Shown: in pieces, positions 9,384 through 18,964 of the stretch
Numbering within the stretch: position 1 is the stretch's first letter
Layout: every line of letters starts with the position of its first letter
From: an uncultured Clostridia bacterium
GTDB taxonomy: Bacteria; Bacillota; Clostridia; TANB77; CAG-508
Direction of reading: 5' to 3'
Length of the DNA stretch: 47,498 bases
Assembly: GCA_947584805.1 (NCBI GenBank)
Contig: CANPWU010000008.1
Coordinates: forward strand, 1-47,498
The notes under the pieces: generated by a model
Database searches by the model: none
What the model was told of the DNA's origin: nothing
Seen by the model: only the letters and a program-made list of their open reading frames with translations
Program-made: the position numbers and the translations under genes

Positions 9384-9399
9384 CTGACTTTATTGTCAG
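9384..9399. promoter_or_regulatory. Operator-like palindrome upstream of the lipoprotein gene
   Basis: CTGAC and GTCAG flank a 6-base AT spacer about 50 bases upstream of the lipoprotein start. Position and symmetry suit a repressor site, but no regulator is identified. Confidence 0.35.
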
Positions 9400-9452
9400 A
9401 TTGACTAGGAAATTATTTTATATGAATACTAAAATAGTACGGTTATATTATA

Positions 9453-10044
9453 TCATGTTTTACATAAAATGGCAAGTTTCAAATACTCTTCTTCGAATTC
9501 CTTTAAAAATTCACTTAAAATTTCTTCTCTTGAAAAAGTTTTACCAAATTCTTTTTTTAAAGAAGTCGCTGTATCTTTAATTTTCCCTTTAAATTCTGAT
9601 TGATTTACATTAAAGCCTATCCCGATTATTATATTTTCTACAATTTCTCCCTTTACAGAACTTTCTGTTAAAATTCCACAAATTTTTTTACCATTCAAGA
9701 GTACATCATTTGGGTATTTTATCTCTAATTTATACCCATATAATTTATTTATTGTACTTACAATTACTTCTGCAATAGTAATTGTTAATCCATCAATTTT
9801 TTTTATATTACAATTTGGTTTTAGTAAAAATGAAAAAGTTAGATTTGCTTTCTTTTCACTTTCCCAGCTTCTCCCTTTTGTACCTCTACCATTCGTTTGG
9901 TTTTCTGCAATTACTACTAAGCCTTCCGGTAAATTTTCTTTTAAATTTTCTTTAATATATTCTTGGGTAGAACCGTATTTCTTGAAATATTTTAATAGTT
10001 TGCCCTAAAAATTTTGTATTTAATTTTTCTTTTATATCTTCCAT
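9453..10044 (-). CDS. birA: Biotin-[acetyl-CoA-carboxylase] ligase (one CGGN site)
   Basis: It attaches biotin to carboxylase carrier proteins. CGGT at 9972-9975 is read as Gly in FQEIGSTQEY, giving 196 residues. The biotin-binding motif NGRGTKGRSWES, the catalytic lysine region YPNDVLLNGKKICGIL and the small C-terminal domain are visible. It has no N-terminal DNA-binding domain, so it is a class I ligase without repressor function. The ATG at 10044 follows GGAG. In standard code the first 24 residues would be lost or out of frame. Confidence 0.9.
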
Positions 10045-10165
10045 TATTTTTTACTCCAATATTTTTTTGGAATTATATCATAAAAATAATATAAAAGCAA
10101 AGTGCGTTTACTCATTTGTTTAATTTATATTTTTATGGAATAACGGAAGTTTTAGTAAAATAGCT

Positions 10166-10208
10166 TAAAAAGCAAAATAGCCATTAGATAATTTCTAATG
10201 ACTATTTT
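10166..10208 (-). terminator. Terminator after the spoIIQ-like gene
   Basis: On the minus strand AAAATAGTCATTAGA and TCTAATGGCTATTTTG form a stem followed by CTTTTT, just after the stop codon at 10213. Confidence 0.85.
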
Positions 10209-10212
10209 ATTT

Positions 10213-11064
10213 TTATATTTCTATAAATAGTTCTGGTGCTTGATATTCACCATTCTTTAATATTTCAAAATGTAAATGAGAATCATCTAAAATTTCAAAA
10301 GTTGCTGTATTTCCAACTGTTCCAATAGTTTGCCCTTTTGTAACTTCTTCTCCTACTGTTACAAATTCAGCTGTCAAAAGATTTGCATATCTCGTTTCGA
10401 ATCCATTTGCATGTTCTATAATTACTGTTATTCCATATCTTGGGTCATTCTTTATCGCTGTTACTTTTCCAGCTTCTGCAGCTTTTACAACTGTAGTTTT
10501 ATCTGCTTTTATATCAACTCCTGTATGAACTACCCATTCTTTTAAAGTTTCAGAATATACTAAATTATCTTTGGCATATTCCTTCATAAGTGTTCCTTCA
10601 ACTGGAACTATAAATTCTGGATCTTTTACAGGTTCTTCTACATTTATTGTTTCCGGTGCAGTACTTGCAGAATTATTTTCTTCACTTGTCTTGGTTTCCT
10701 GAGTTTGAGTATTGTTTTCTCCTTCACCTGTAGCATTTGTATTATCAGTATTTGAATTTTCATCTTCTTCTAAATCTAATGGGTCTGGCTCACCTTCTTG
10801 TATTTCTTGTATGCTTCTTCCTATTTGCATACTTGTCTCTTCTGTAGTATTCTCGTTTTCTGTACTTTTTGCAATTTCTTGACTATCTAAATCACTATAT
10901 ACTTTGTCTAAACTATTATTATATATCATTACAGTTACAAAAAATGCTATTATTCCTAAAGCCAAAATTATTCCAGCAATATATAGTGCACTTCTAATTC
11001 CAAATTCATCTTCACTCCTTCTACCATTTATATCCCTTCTTGCATTCCTTCTATCATTTTTCAT
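10213..11064 (-). CDS. spoIIQ: M23/LytM-domain peptidase, SpoIIQ-like
   Basis: The 283-residue protein has one N-terminal membrane helix (about 26-48), a long acidic Asn/Thr/Glu-rich linker and a C-terminal M23 domain. The zinc-ligand motifs HTGVD and HLHFE are both intact, as in clostridial SpoIIQ and unlike the degenerate Bacillus protein. It lies directly downstream of spoIID, the usual place for SpoIIQ, the forespore partner of SpoIIIAH in engulfment. The symbol is assigned from context and architecture. Confidence 0.8.
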   Translation of the reverse strand: MKNDRRNARRDINGRRSEDEFGIRSALYIAGIILALGIIAFFVTVMIYNNSLDKVYSDLDSQEIAKSTENENTTEETSMQIGRSIQEIQEGEPDPLDLEEDENSNTDNTNATGEGENNTQTQETKTSEENNSASTAPETINVEEPVKDPEFIVPVEGTLMKEYAKDNLVYSETLKEWVVHTGVDIKADKTTVVKAAEAGKVTAIKNDPRYGITVIIEHANGFETRYANLLTAEFVTVGEEVTKGQTIGTVGNTATFEILDDSHLHFEILKNGEYQAPELFIEI

Positions 11065-11141
11065 AATATTTTCTCTCCTCCTTTAAGCTTTAATATAAGT
11101 GTTGCCTGTTTTTGAAAAATTATACAAAAAAGGTAATTATT

Positions 11142-12131
11142 TTAATTAAATTTTGTAACTTCTGTCCCTGTATAGAAATGAGTTAAAATCTCTATGTAAT
11201 TTTTACCTAATTTTGCCAAGCTGTCTGCGCCCGTTTGACTAAGTCCAACTCCATGTCCATAGCCAATTACATTAAATTTTATGTTTTCTCCATCTCTGCT
11301 TACTTGAAATTTAGCAGATTTTAAGTTAAAAATTTTTCTTGTATCTACTCCTGATATTTCTATATTTCCAAATCTTACAATTTTTACTCTTCCGCCTGGT
11401 GTCAGTTCCTTTATTTCTATACAATTTTCTTCATCTAAATTAATTGCAAAATTAGTATAATTTTCTTTTAATTTATTTATAAAATCATCTTTATTTAAAA
11501 CAACCTCTGAACTATATTGTGAATAATTTTCTTCTCCTTCTGTATCTACTGGATTTAAGTATGGTAAATCTGTTCCTCCCCAAACATTTGAAACGTTCTC
11601 TGTTCTACCTCCGCTATTAGAATGGAAAAAAGCATTTATTAAATTTTTATCATATGTCACAACTTCTCCAATCGTTGCATTTACCGCTTCTACTATTTTA
11701 TTCCATTTTTCCATTTTTGGGTCTTCCCACTTAGCAAGTCTATTCTCTTTTGAAATCCAAGCCTGACAACAGTTTGCACTATCACAGATGTCTGCATCTC
11801 CATGTGGAGTTCCTGCAATTAATTTATATATTGTATATGTTCTTGCAGCAACGCTTTGTGCTTTTAGAGCTTCTAATTCATAATTTACTGGCATCTCTGC
11901 AGACACAACCTCTGCAATGTATTCATCAAGCGGGATTTCTTCTATCTCTCCCGTTGAATTATGTAATAATTTTATTGTTCCAAAATCACTATATGCATAT
12001 TTTTCTATACTTAATTCTGGTATTTCTTTTTCTTCTATGATTTCCTGTATTTTAAATTTTACGGTAAAAAATATAGGTATTAAAAAACATATACCTACTA
12101 TCGTTATAATGTATATTGTAATTTTTTTCAT
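11142..12131 (-). CDS. spoIID: Stage II sporulation protein D, peptidoglycan transglycosylase
   Basis: This 329-residue protein has an N-terminal membrane anchor (about 5-25). The SpoIID motifs VVSAEMPVNYELEALKAQSVAARTYT and GYGHGVGLSQTGAD are present across residues about 75-310. It hydrolyses peptidoglycan during engulfment with SpoIIM and SpoIIP. Its ATG overlaps the sigF stop (ATGA), so it is translationally coupled to sigF. There is no in-frame CGG. Confidence 0.95.
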   Translation of the reverse strand: MKKITIYIITIVGICFLIPIFFTVKFKIQEIIEEKEIPELSIEKYAYSDFGTIKLLHNSTGEIEEIPLDEYIAEVVSAEMPVNYELEALKAQSVAARTYTIYKLIAGTPHGDADICDSANCCQAWISKENRLAKWEDPKMEKWNKIVEAVNATIGEVVTYDKNLINAFFHSNSGGRTENVSNVWGGTDLPYLNPVDTEGEENYSQYSSEVVLNKDDFINKLKENYTNFAINLDEENCIEIKELTPGGRVKIVRFGNIEISGVDTRKIFNLKSAKFQVSRDGENIKFNVIGYGHGVGLSQTGADSLAKLGKNYIEILTHFYTGTEVTKFN

Positions 12132-12861
12132 ACTGCCTCCAAACTATTTCTCATTCTATCTAGTACTTTTTTCTCTATTCTAGACACTTGTACTTGTGAT
12201 ATTCCGAAGTATTTTTCCGTACTTCTGTCTGAGTTTTATTTTTGTAGAATCTAAGTACTATTATCTGCCTTTCTTTTGCATTAAGATCTTCTATTAGCTG
12301 ATTTATTGTGAGTTTATTTATTATATTATTTTCTTCATTTTCATTTGCAGGAATTTTATTAATTAACTGAATATTATTTTCATTTCCTGTTTTTCCTTCT
12401 TCCTTGTATATTGATTCCACTGGATTTTTTGCTTCTTGTGCAAATGCAATTTCTTCTTTATCTACACCGAGTTTTTCCTCTAATTCTTTAATTGTAATAT
12501 TTTGCCCTGTTTTTCTTAAATGTTCCTCTTCAAGTTTTGCAATTTTCATATTTAACTCTTTTACGCTTCTACTTACCTTAATAATTCCGGTCATCTCGTA
12601 TAAATTTTTTTATTTCTCCTAAAATATATGGCACCGCATAAGTAGATAATTTAACATCAAAACTTGTATCAAATCTCTTTATTGCCTTTATAAATCCCAT
12701 ACAACCTATTTGATACAAATCCTCTGTTTCATAGCCTCTCCCACAAAACCTTTTTACAATGCTCCAGATAAGCCCGCTTATTTGTTTCTATAAGCTTTGT
12801 CATAGCCAATTCATCGCCGAAGACTTGCTTTTCTTATATCTTCAATATTGTTTTCATGCAT
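12128..12861 (-). CDS. sigF: Sporulation sigma factor SigF (five CGGN sites)
   Basis: This forespore-specific sigma-70 family factor has 242 residues and needs five CGGN sites: CGGC 12816-12819, CGGG 12773-12776, CGGA 12586-12589, CGGA 12216-12219 and CGGA 12203-12206. The reconstructed protein reads KASLGDELAMTKLIE, NKGLIWSIVKRFCGRGYE, EDLYQIGCMGFIKA (region 2), IRDDGIIKVSR, and EVGKILGISQVQVSR (region 4 helix-turn-helix). In standard code only a middle fragment is visible. It follows spoIIAB with a GGGGAGAGG ribosome site. SigF is normally held by SpoIIAB; here its synthesis would also depend on five CGGN events. Confidence 0.95.
12203..12219 (-). other. Two CGGN glycine sites 13 bases apart in the sigF helix-turn-helix
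   Basis: The minus strand reads GTA-CGGA-AAA-ATA-CTT-CGGA-ATA, giving V-G-K-I-L-G-I. The second site aligns with plain GGA in the CTT GGA ATT of sigE ([11 protein letters not shown]), so paralogous sigma genes write the same Gly as a quadruplet and as a triplet. Confidence 0.9.
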
Positions 12862-12876
12862 TTGGACCTCTCCCCT

Positions 12877-13311
12877 TTAGTTTTCTTTTATGTTTTTTGT
12901 CATTGTTACTTTAGTTCCGAGTCCAACTATTGATTCAACTTTTAGTTCATCCATAAAGTTTTCCATTATCGTAAAGCCCATTCCTGATCTTTCAAGTTCT
13001 GCTTTTGTTGTATATAATGGTTCTCTGGCTATATCAACATTTTCAATTCCCTTTCCTGTATCCGTGATTTCAACAATTAATTTTCTTCCAGAAATTTTGC
13101 AATTTATTTTAATTATTCCTTCTCTTCCTTCGTATCCATGAATTATGCAATTTGTAACAGCTTCTGATACAGCTGTTTTTATATCTGCCATTTCTTCTAT
13201 TGTTGGATCAAGTGAAGAAACAAAAGCTGCAACTGTGACTCTCGCAAATGCTTCATTATTTGACTTACTTAGAATTTCAAGATTCATCTCATTATCATAT
13301 TTATTTTGCAT
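12877..13311 (-). CDS. spoIIAB: Anti-sigma F factor and serine kinase SpoIIAB
   Basis: The 144-residue GHKL-type kinase binds and inhibits SigF and phosphorylates SpoIIAA. The N-box [15 protein letters not shown]1 box DTGKGI and G2 box GMGFTIM are visible. It lies between spoIIAA and sigF with an AAAGGAG ribosome site. It contains no CGGN site although the next gene has five. Confidence 0.96.
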   Translation of the reverse strand: MQNKYDNEMNLEILSKSNNEAFARVTVAAFVSSLDPTIEEMADIKTAVSEAVTNCIIHGYEGREGIIKINCKISGRKLIVEITDTGKGIENVDIAREPLYTTKAELERSGMGFTIMENFMDELKVESIVGLGTKVTMTKNIKEN

Positions 13312-13326
13312 ATCTTTATCTCCTTT

Positions 13327-13641
13327 CTAACTTATTTTAATTATTTTAGGTATTCCACTCATTTCAAGAATTTTTCTTATGCTAGATTTAACATTTCTAA
13401 TCTCTAGATTTCCTCCTAGCATTTTTACTGCCTTATATCTACCAATTAACATACCTATCCCTGCACTGTCCATGAAAGAAACCTTATTAAAATCAAATAC
13501 AACTGTTTTAGGAATATATCTTTCAATTTCATTATCAACTTGCCTCCTCATTTTATCTGACCAGTGATGGTCAATTTCTTCTGTAATCTCAAAGGTTAAT
13601 AGCTTGTCCTTTTCATCATAATCAACATTCATATTATGCAT
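13327..13641 (-). CDS. spoIIAA: Anti-anti-sigma factor SpoIIAA
   Basis: The 104-residue STAS-domain protein carries the phosphorylatable serine in FMDSAGIGMLIGRY. Unphosphorylated SpoIIAA frees SigF from SpoIIAB. It is the first gene of the spoIIA operon. AGGAGG lies three bases before the ATG at 13641; the in-frame ATG at residue 4 is an alternative start. Confidence 0.95.
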   Translation of the reverse strand: MHNMNVDYDEKDKLLTFEITEEIDHHWSDKMRRQVDNEIERYIPKTVVFDFNKVSFMDSAGIGMLIGRYKAVKMLGGNLEIRNVKSSIRKILEMSGIPKIIKIS

Positions 13642-13753
13642 AAGCCTCCTTATTGTTTTATTTTCTTAAATTATACATCAAATGGTAATATTTTCCAATA
13701 GCGAAACTTGGGAAGTTTTGACGATTTTTGACTTTCGTTCGACAAAATAAGAC

Positions 13754-13789
13754 AAAAAAGAAAGAGCAATAATATTTATTACTCTTTCT
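13754..13789 (-). terminator. Terminator of purF
   Basis: On the minus strand AGAAAGAGTAATA pairs with TTATTGCTCTTTCT, followed by a T-rich run, just after the purF stop. Confidence 0.8.
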
Positions 13790-13808
13790 CTTTATATATT
13801 ATATAATT

Positions 13809-15231
13809 TTATAACTCTATTTCCTCAAATGTATTTTTATTAATTTCTTTTGGAACTTCTACTGGATATTTACCAGTAAAGCATCCTGTACAAAGCGCTG
13901 GCACTTTGCAATCTTTTGTAATTTCTTTTAAACTATCTAAGCTTAAATACTCTAGACTATCTGCACCAATTAACTCTCTTACTTCTTCTATTGTCCTATT
14001 GTATGTTACTAATTGTTCTTTGTTATCAATATCTGTTCCAAAATAACATACATCCATAAATGCAGGTGATGCAATTCTTAAATGAACTTCTTTTGCTCCG
14101 GCTTTTCTTAAAACTGCAATTATTTTTGTAATTGTAGTTCCTCTTACAATTGAATCATCTACTAATACTATTTTCTTATCTTTTACTGTGGTTTTTATTG
14201 GATTTAACTTAAGTCCAACAAGTTCGCGTCTTGTATCTTGAGTATTTTGTATAAATGTTCTTCCAATATACTTACTCTTTGTAAATGCCATGTCATAATG
14301 TACTCCAGATTCTTTTGAATAACCGAAGTGCTGCATCTAAACCAGAATCTGGTACACCAGCTACTATATCAGCATCAACTGGTGCTTGTCTTGCAAGGCA
14401 TCTTCCAGCATCTTCTCTAAATTTGTGTACGCTTATACCATCTAGTATTGAATCTGGTCTTGCGAAATACATATATTCAAAAACACATAATCCTTTTGGG
14501 TCATCTTTCCCTGTTTCAATTGACTGAATTTCATTATTGGTTACAATTATGATTTCTCCAGGTTTTACATCTCTTTCAAATTCTGCACCTGTAATATCTA
14601 ATGCACAACTTTCTGAAGCAAAAACTATCTCATTTTCTGTTCTTCCCATACAAAGTGGTTTAAATCCTTGTGGATCTCTTACAGCGATAAGTTTTGTTGA
14701 TGACATTATAATTAATGAATATGAACCTTTTAAACGTTTCATTGCATTTTGAACTGCTTCTTCTATTGACTTTGCTTTTAGTCTTTCTTGTACAAGTATA
14801 TAGCAAATAACTTCAGTATCTGTTGTTGTAGAAAATATTGCACCTTTTTCTTCCAATTCTGCTCTTAGTTCATTTGCATTTGTTAAATTTCCATTATGTA
14901 CAACTGCTAAATTTCCTTTTTTATGCCTTACTACCATTGGCTGAGCATTTTCCTTTTTTGCTTCTCCTGTTGTTGAATATCTATTATGTCCTATTCCCAT
15001 TTTTCCTTCTGGTAGCTCGTCCAATCTATGTTTTGGGAATACTTTTGAAACTAGTCCTAAATCTTTTCTATAACTAATTATTCCATCTCTATTAATTGCA
15101 ATTCCACAGCTTTCTTCTCCTCTATGTTGAAGAGCTGATAATCCAACACTTATTATTGGAGCTAAAGGCTCTCTTGATTTCATACTATAAATTCCATAAA
15201 CACCGCAAGCTTCTTTTACATTTTCAAACAT
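13809..15231 (-). CDS. purF: Amidophosphoribosyltransferase PurF (one CGGN site)
   Basis: It catalyses the first step of purine synthesis, PRPP plus glutamine to phosphoribosylamine. It has 473 residues with CGGT at 14322-14325. A short propeptide precedes the nucleophile Cys in KEACGVYGIY. The PRPP loop VLVDDSIVRGTT lies near residue 350, and the C-terminal cysteines suggest an Fe-S cluster. The site restores DAALGYSKESG at the entrance of the PRPP-binding domain; in standard code the two domains separate. The ATG at 15231 follows GGGGG; an ATG 15 bases earlier has no ribosome site. Confidence 0.96.
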
Positions 15232-15260
15232 CTCTATTTCCCCCATTAATTTAAAAATAC

Positions 15261-15296
15261 ATAAAACTAAGAATTATATATAATTCTTAGTTTTAT
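15261..15296 (-). terminator. Palindromic terminator after the flavin-reductase-like gene
   Basis: A perfect 36-base palindrome (ATAAAACTAAGAATTATA and complement) lies just after the stop at 15303 and just upstream of purF. Confidence 0.75.
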
Positions 15297-15302
15297 CAAT
15301 AT

Positions 15303-15869
15303 TTATTTTTTCTTTTTTTGAACTGAAAATCCAAATTTCCCTACTTTTTCATCTAATGTATAATATCCTCCATTTGCATATGCAATTAAATTGCATTTTG
15401 ATATGTCAAAAGCACCATTTTCATCAATATATTTTTCATCAGCATTTATAGCCAGAACATCTGCTAAAAACATGTGATGTCCACCAAGTTCTTTTATTTC
15501 TTCTACTTTACATTCTATTGATACCGGACTTTCTTTTATCATAGGACATTTTACAAAATTTGCTTTTTCTTTAGTTAAATTCATTTCTTTAAACTTATCA
15601 ACATCTCTTCCAGATTTAACTCCACACCAATCAGTTTTATATGCTAAATCCTTAGTTGTTAAGTTTATAACAAATTCTCCAGTTTCTTTTATGATATTAT
15701 ATGAATACCTTTCTGGTCTCACAGAAATATATACTTTAGCAGGTGTAGAACATGTTATTCCTGTCCATGCAATTGTTAATATGTTTGAGTTTTCCATATC
15801 TCCACAAGATACCATTACAGCAGGAATAGGATATATAAATGTTCCTGGCTTCCACATCACTTTACTCAA
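15303..15869 (-). CDS. Flavin reductase-like domain protein
   Basis: The 188-residue protein belongs to the FMN-binding flavin reductase-like family, with SCGDMENSNILTIAWTGITCSTP near the N-terminus and RPERYSYNIIKETGEFVINL following. Such proteins reduce or bind flavin; the substrate is unknown. The start is TTG at 15869, eight bases after GGAGG. It is monocistronic, with a terminator after it. Confidence 0.85.
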   Translation of the reverse strand: MSKVMWKPGTFIYPIPAVMVSCGDMENSNILTIAWTGITCSTPAKVYISVRPERYSYNIIKETGEFVINLTTKDLAYKTDWCGVKSGRDVDKFKEMNLTKEKANFVKCPMIKESPVSIECKVEEIKELGGHHMFLADVLAINADEKYIDENGAFDISKCNLIAYANGGYYTLDEKVGKFGFSVQKKKK

Positions 15870-16002
15870 AATTTTTGCCTCCTTAATTTAAAGCTTATAT
15901 CTCTATATAGTAGTATAACATCTTTATTATACTTTTTCAAGATATATTTTCACTTTAATTATATTATTTTCATATACTAATTATTACAGGAGGATATTAA
16001 AA

Positions 16003-16687
16003 ATGGCTAAAATTTTAGTATATAACAATGATTTAAATAGAATGGAAACATATTACAGAGGCGAGAGCGAAGCAATGCCTTACATTACAGGTCGTACATT
16101 AACAGTTCGAGAATTTAGAGGTTCTAGTAAAAGTCCTACTTTATGGACCAGTAAACGTACAATGCAAGCTTGGAATAGTCAAAGATATATTTGGGGAGGT
16201 CCGATTCCAGTAGGTTATGCTTTTAAAAGACCTTGGGAAGGAGGTCATTCTTATCAAAGTCAACATTATGCAGGAGTTGCTTTTGATGTTGCTCAAACAT
16301 TCTCAAATAGTCAAAGAACAGCTTTAAGAAATAGCGCACAAAATTCTGGAGTTTGGTCTTATGTAGAACCCGTTTCTCTTACTCCAACTTGGGTACATTT
16401 CGATAAAAGAGCTCTTTCGTCAGCTTGCTCAAGTCGGTGGCTTTCCTCAAGTTAAACGTGGTAGTATCCGGAATGTACACTTTAATTGCTCAAGATGATT
16501 TAAATACTTTGGGATTTCAAACTCGGAGGTTTAGATGGAATTTTTGGTGCAAATACTCAAAATGCTGTAAAAAGATATCAAACAAGTCGTGGGCTTGCAT
16601 CTGATCGGAATTATTGGTTGCAATACATGGCGTTCTCTTCAAGAAAATGTCGTAGGAACTGGAAGGACTTCAACTACAATAGATTAA
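16003..16687 (+). CDS. M15-type peptidase with peptidoglycan-binding domain (four CGGN sites)
   Basis: Standard code gives a 150-residue ORF ending in a spurious Ser-rich tail. Reading CGGT 16435-16438, CGGA 16469-16472, CGGA 16524-16527 and CGGA 16606-16609 as Gly extends it to 226 residues with a complete PG_binding_1 domain (LIAQDDLNTLGFQTGGLDG, FGANTQNAVKRYQ, ASDGIIGCNTW). The N-terminal domain has M15-type zinc-ligand motifs HYAGVAFD and WVHFD, suggesting a D,D- or L,D-carboxypeptidase acting on peptidoglycan. No signal peptide is visible. The start has AGGAGG upstream. Four independent corrections that rebuild one domain make sequencing error very unlikely. Confidence 0.9.
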
Positions 16688-16700
16688 TAATTTATATAAG

Positions 16701-16755
16701 ATACATCTTTAAATTTATATCCTACAAATTATAATGCTTTGTTTTAAAGATGTAT
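16701..16755. terminator. Shared bidirectional terminator
   Basis: ATACATCTTTAAA and TTTAAAGATGTAT lie between the convergent M15 and SUMF1-like genes, with T-rich runs on both sides. Confidence 0.75.
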
Positions 16756-16756
16756 T

Positions 16757-17939
16757 TTATTTTAAATAAAGTAATGGACGGAATGAAACATTATAGAAAT
16801 CAAAAATCGTACTATTAAAAGAGCGAATGGAAGTATAATAAAATGTGCTTTTTGCTGTTCCTCCTCTTATTGTACAATCACCTTGCATATAAGTACTTGT
16901 TTCTGTAGTCCATTCTAAACAATTACTTGCCATGTCATATATATTACATCTTTTATCTGTTGTAGTTCCTGTGTTTACACAATCATTTCCAAAAGTTTTT
17001 CCTACTTCTTTAGAATAATCATTATCTCCTGAATATGTTTGTATAAAAACTATTGCAATATCCCATGCATAGCTATTTATTAAATCACTTGTAAAATTTT
17101 GATTTTCATACATTGCTTGCGATACTTTTGATGCATCAATTTGTTTTATGTGATTCCATACAGGAGCTGATTTAGACTTTACTTTACCATCTTCACCTTT
17201 GCTTGCTTCATATCTTGCTAAATAATAACCTCCATTCTCTAAAACTTTATTTTTAAATTCGTATATATCTTTTGCCGTTCTATTTGCATATAACTTATTA
17301 TCATGTTCTTTTTGGTCATATTCAGCATAATAGCCTTCTACTGCATATGTTTCTGGTACTATATCTAATATATCTCCTGTTCCGCACAACTTCTTTAGAT
17401 TCATCATTATATCTTACATCGAAAACATATCTTGCTAGACCTATCATATTTGTATTTCCATCTTTGTTATTTATTTCTCCCACTGGTATCCACACAAATT
17501 GGTTTCCTTCTTTATCTTCTATTACTATTCCTTCCTGGACAGATGGGTTACTACTATCTCCTGTATAATCTCCATATTTTACATCATTTTGTCCATTCGG
17601 AACAATTCTAAAGCCTTCTGGTATTACTATTATATTTTCGTATTGATCTATTGCTTTTTTGTTGCCACTTTCAATAAATTTGCCAACCAATTCTGAAACT
17701 TTTGTTGCGTTTGTTTTATCCAAAATAATTTGATTTTGCATATTTAACTCTTTATTTTGAGAAATTATAATTTCATCATTTAATATATTATCGTTAATTA
17801 CAGAAATCTTTTGTTTTTTACCTATTTTTATTCCAGTAGACATTGATATTGCAACAACTGCTATTAAAATAATTATTTTAATTAACAAATTTACTAAAAC
17901 ATTTCCTTCGTTTGTTAGTACTAATTTATTTTTTGTCAT
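16757..17939 (-). CDS. Membrane-anchored SUMF1-like (formylglycine-generating-enzyme-like) protein (one CGGN site)
   Basis: The 393-residue protein has one N-terminal membrane helix (about 17-37), a spacer, and a C-terminal SUMF1-like domain (FVWIPVGEIN, GGYYLARYEASKGEDG, DMASNCLEWT, RGGTAKS). CGGA at 17381-17384 joins SKEVVGTGDILD within the domain. Several gut Clostridia carry such proteins near pilin-like genes. A catalytic role in sulfatase maturation is not established, and a carbohydrate- or ligand-binding surface role is as likely. It has AAGGAGG before the ATG. Confidence 0.78.
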
Positions 17940-18243
17940 AAATATTTATCTTTCCTCCTTTAAAAATAAAATTGTAATAATGTTTTTTGTTTCTTATATA
18001 ATAAAAAAATGATTTTTAATTGGGTGAATTCCCAAAAGAAATATTTTGGATTAACTTAAGTTGTATATTAAATTTATATAAAATTATAAAAAATAAGTAA
18101 TGTAAGCAAGAGTGCTTTTTACATTACTTATTATATATAACGATTTATGTGTATTTGTCAAGAAAAACTTTTCGACAAAATTCGACAAATATATATTTAG
18201 TCAAACTTTAAGGCTTTTTAATAATGAAGTATTTAAAATAACT
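17940..18243. other. Intergenic region between sigE and the SUMF1-like gene
   Basis: About 300 AT-rich bases hold the sigE terminator (18092-18132) and presumably the promoter of the SUMF1-like gene. No conserved ORF is seen. Confidence 0.5.
18092..18132 (-). terminator. Terminator of spoIIGA-sigE
   Basis: AATAAGTAATGTAA and TTACATTACTTATT form a strong stem with flanking AT runs, about 110 bases after the sigE stop. Confidence 0.75.
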
Positions 18244-18964
18244 CTAGCCAGTCTTGCTCAATATTTCCTTTTTCATTTTGTTTATAATCTTCTTCTCTAA
18301 TCTTGATATGTAACTTTGAGAAATTCCAAGCATATCTGCAACTTCTTTTTGTGTTTTCTCATCTCCTGCTCTGAATCCAAACCTAAGCTCCATTATATCT
18401 TTTTCTCTTGGATTTAATTTATCCATAGATGCCTTAAGTAATTTTTTATCTACTTCATCTTCAATTCGTCTTGAAGTAACATCATTATCCGTTCCGAAGT
18501 ATATCAGAAAGTAAAAGTTCGTTTCCATCCCCATCTTGATTAAGTGGTTCATCAATAGAAATTTCTCCCCTTACTTTATTGCTTCTTCTTAAATACATTA
18601 GAATTTCATTTTCTATACATCTAGATGCATAAGTTGCAAGTTTTATATTTTTACCTGTATTAAAAGTATTTATAGCTTTCATAAGTCCAATTGTCCCAAT
18701 TGAAATTAAATCTTCTATACCAATGCCTGTGTTTTCAAACTTTTTAGCAATATATACAACAAGTCTCAAATTTCTTTCAACCAAAATTTGTCTTGCCTCC
18801 ATATCTTTTTCCGCTAGCCTTTTTAATACCTCCTCTTCTTCTTTTGGCTCTAATGGTGGCGGAAGTGTTTGACTTCCTGCAATGTAAAATATACTTTCTA
18901 TATCATTGTTTTCTTTTTGTATATATTTTAAATACAAATTATTCAAAATTTTTAATAAATTCAT
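18244..18964 (-). CDS. sigE: Mother-cell sporulation sigma factor SigE (one CGGN site)
   Basis: The 239-residue sigma-70 factor is identified by its partner spoIIGA directly upstream. It has an N-terminal pro-sequence-like segment, region 2 ([31 protein letters not shown]), and region 4 ([20 protein letters not shown]). CGGA at 18493-18496 joins LLSDILGTDND between regions 2 and 4; without it the DNA-binding region would be lost. The ATG at 18964 follows AAAGGAG and overlaps the end of spoIIGA by 26 bases, suggesting coupling. Confidence 0.95.
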
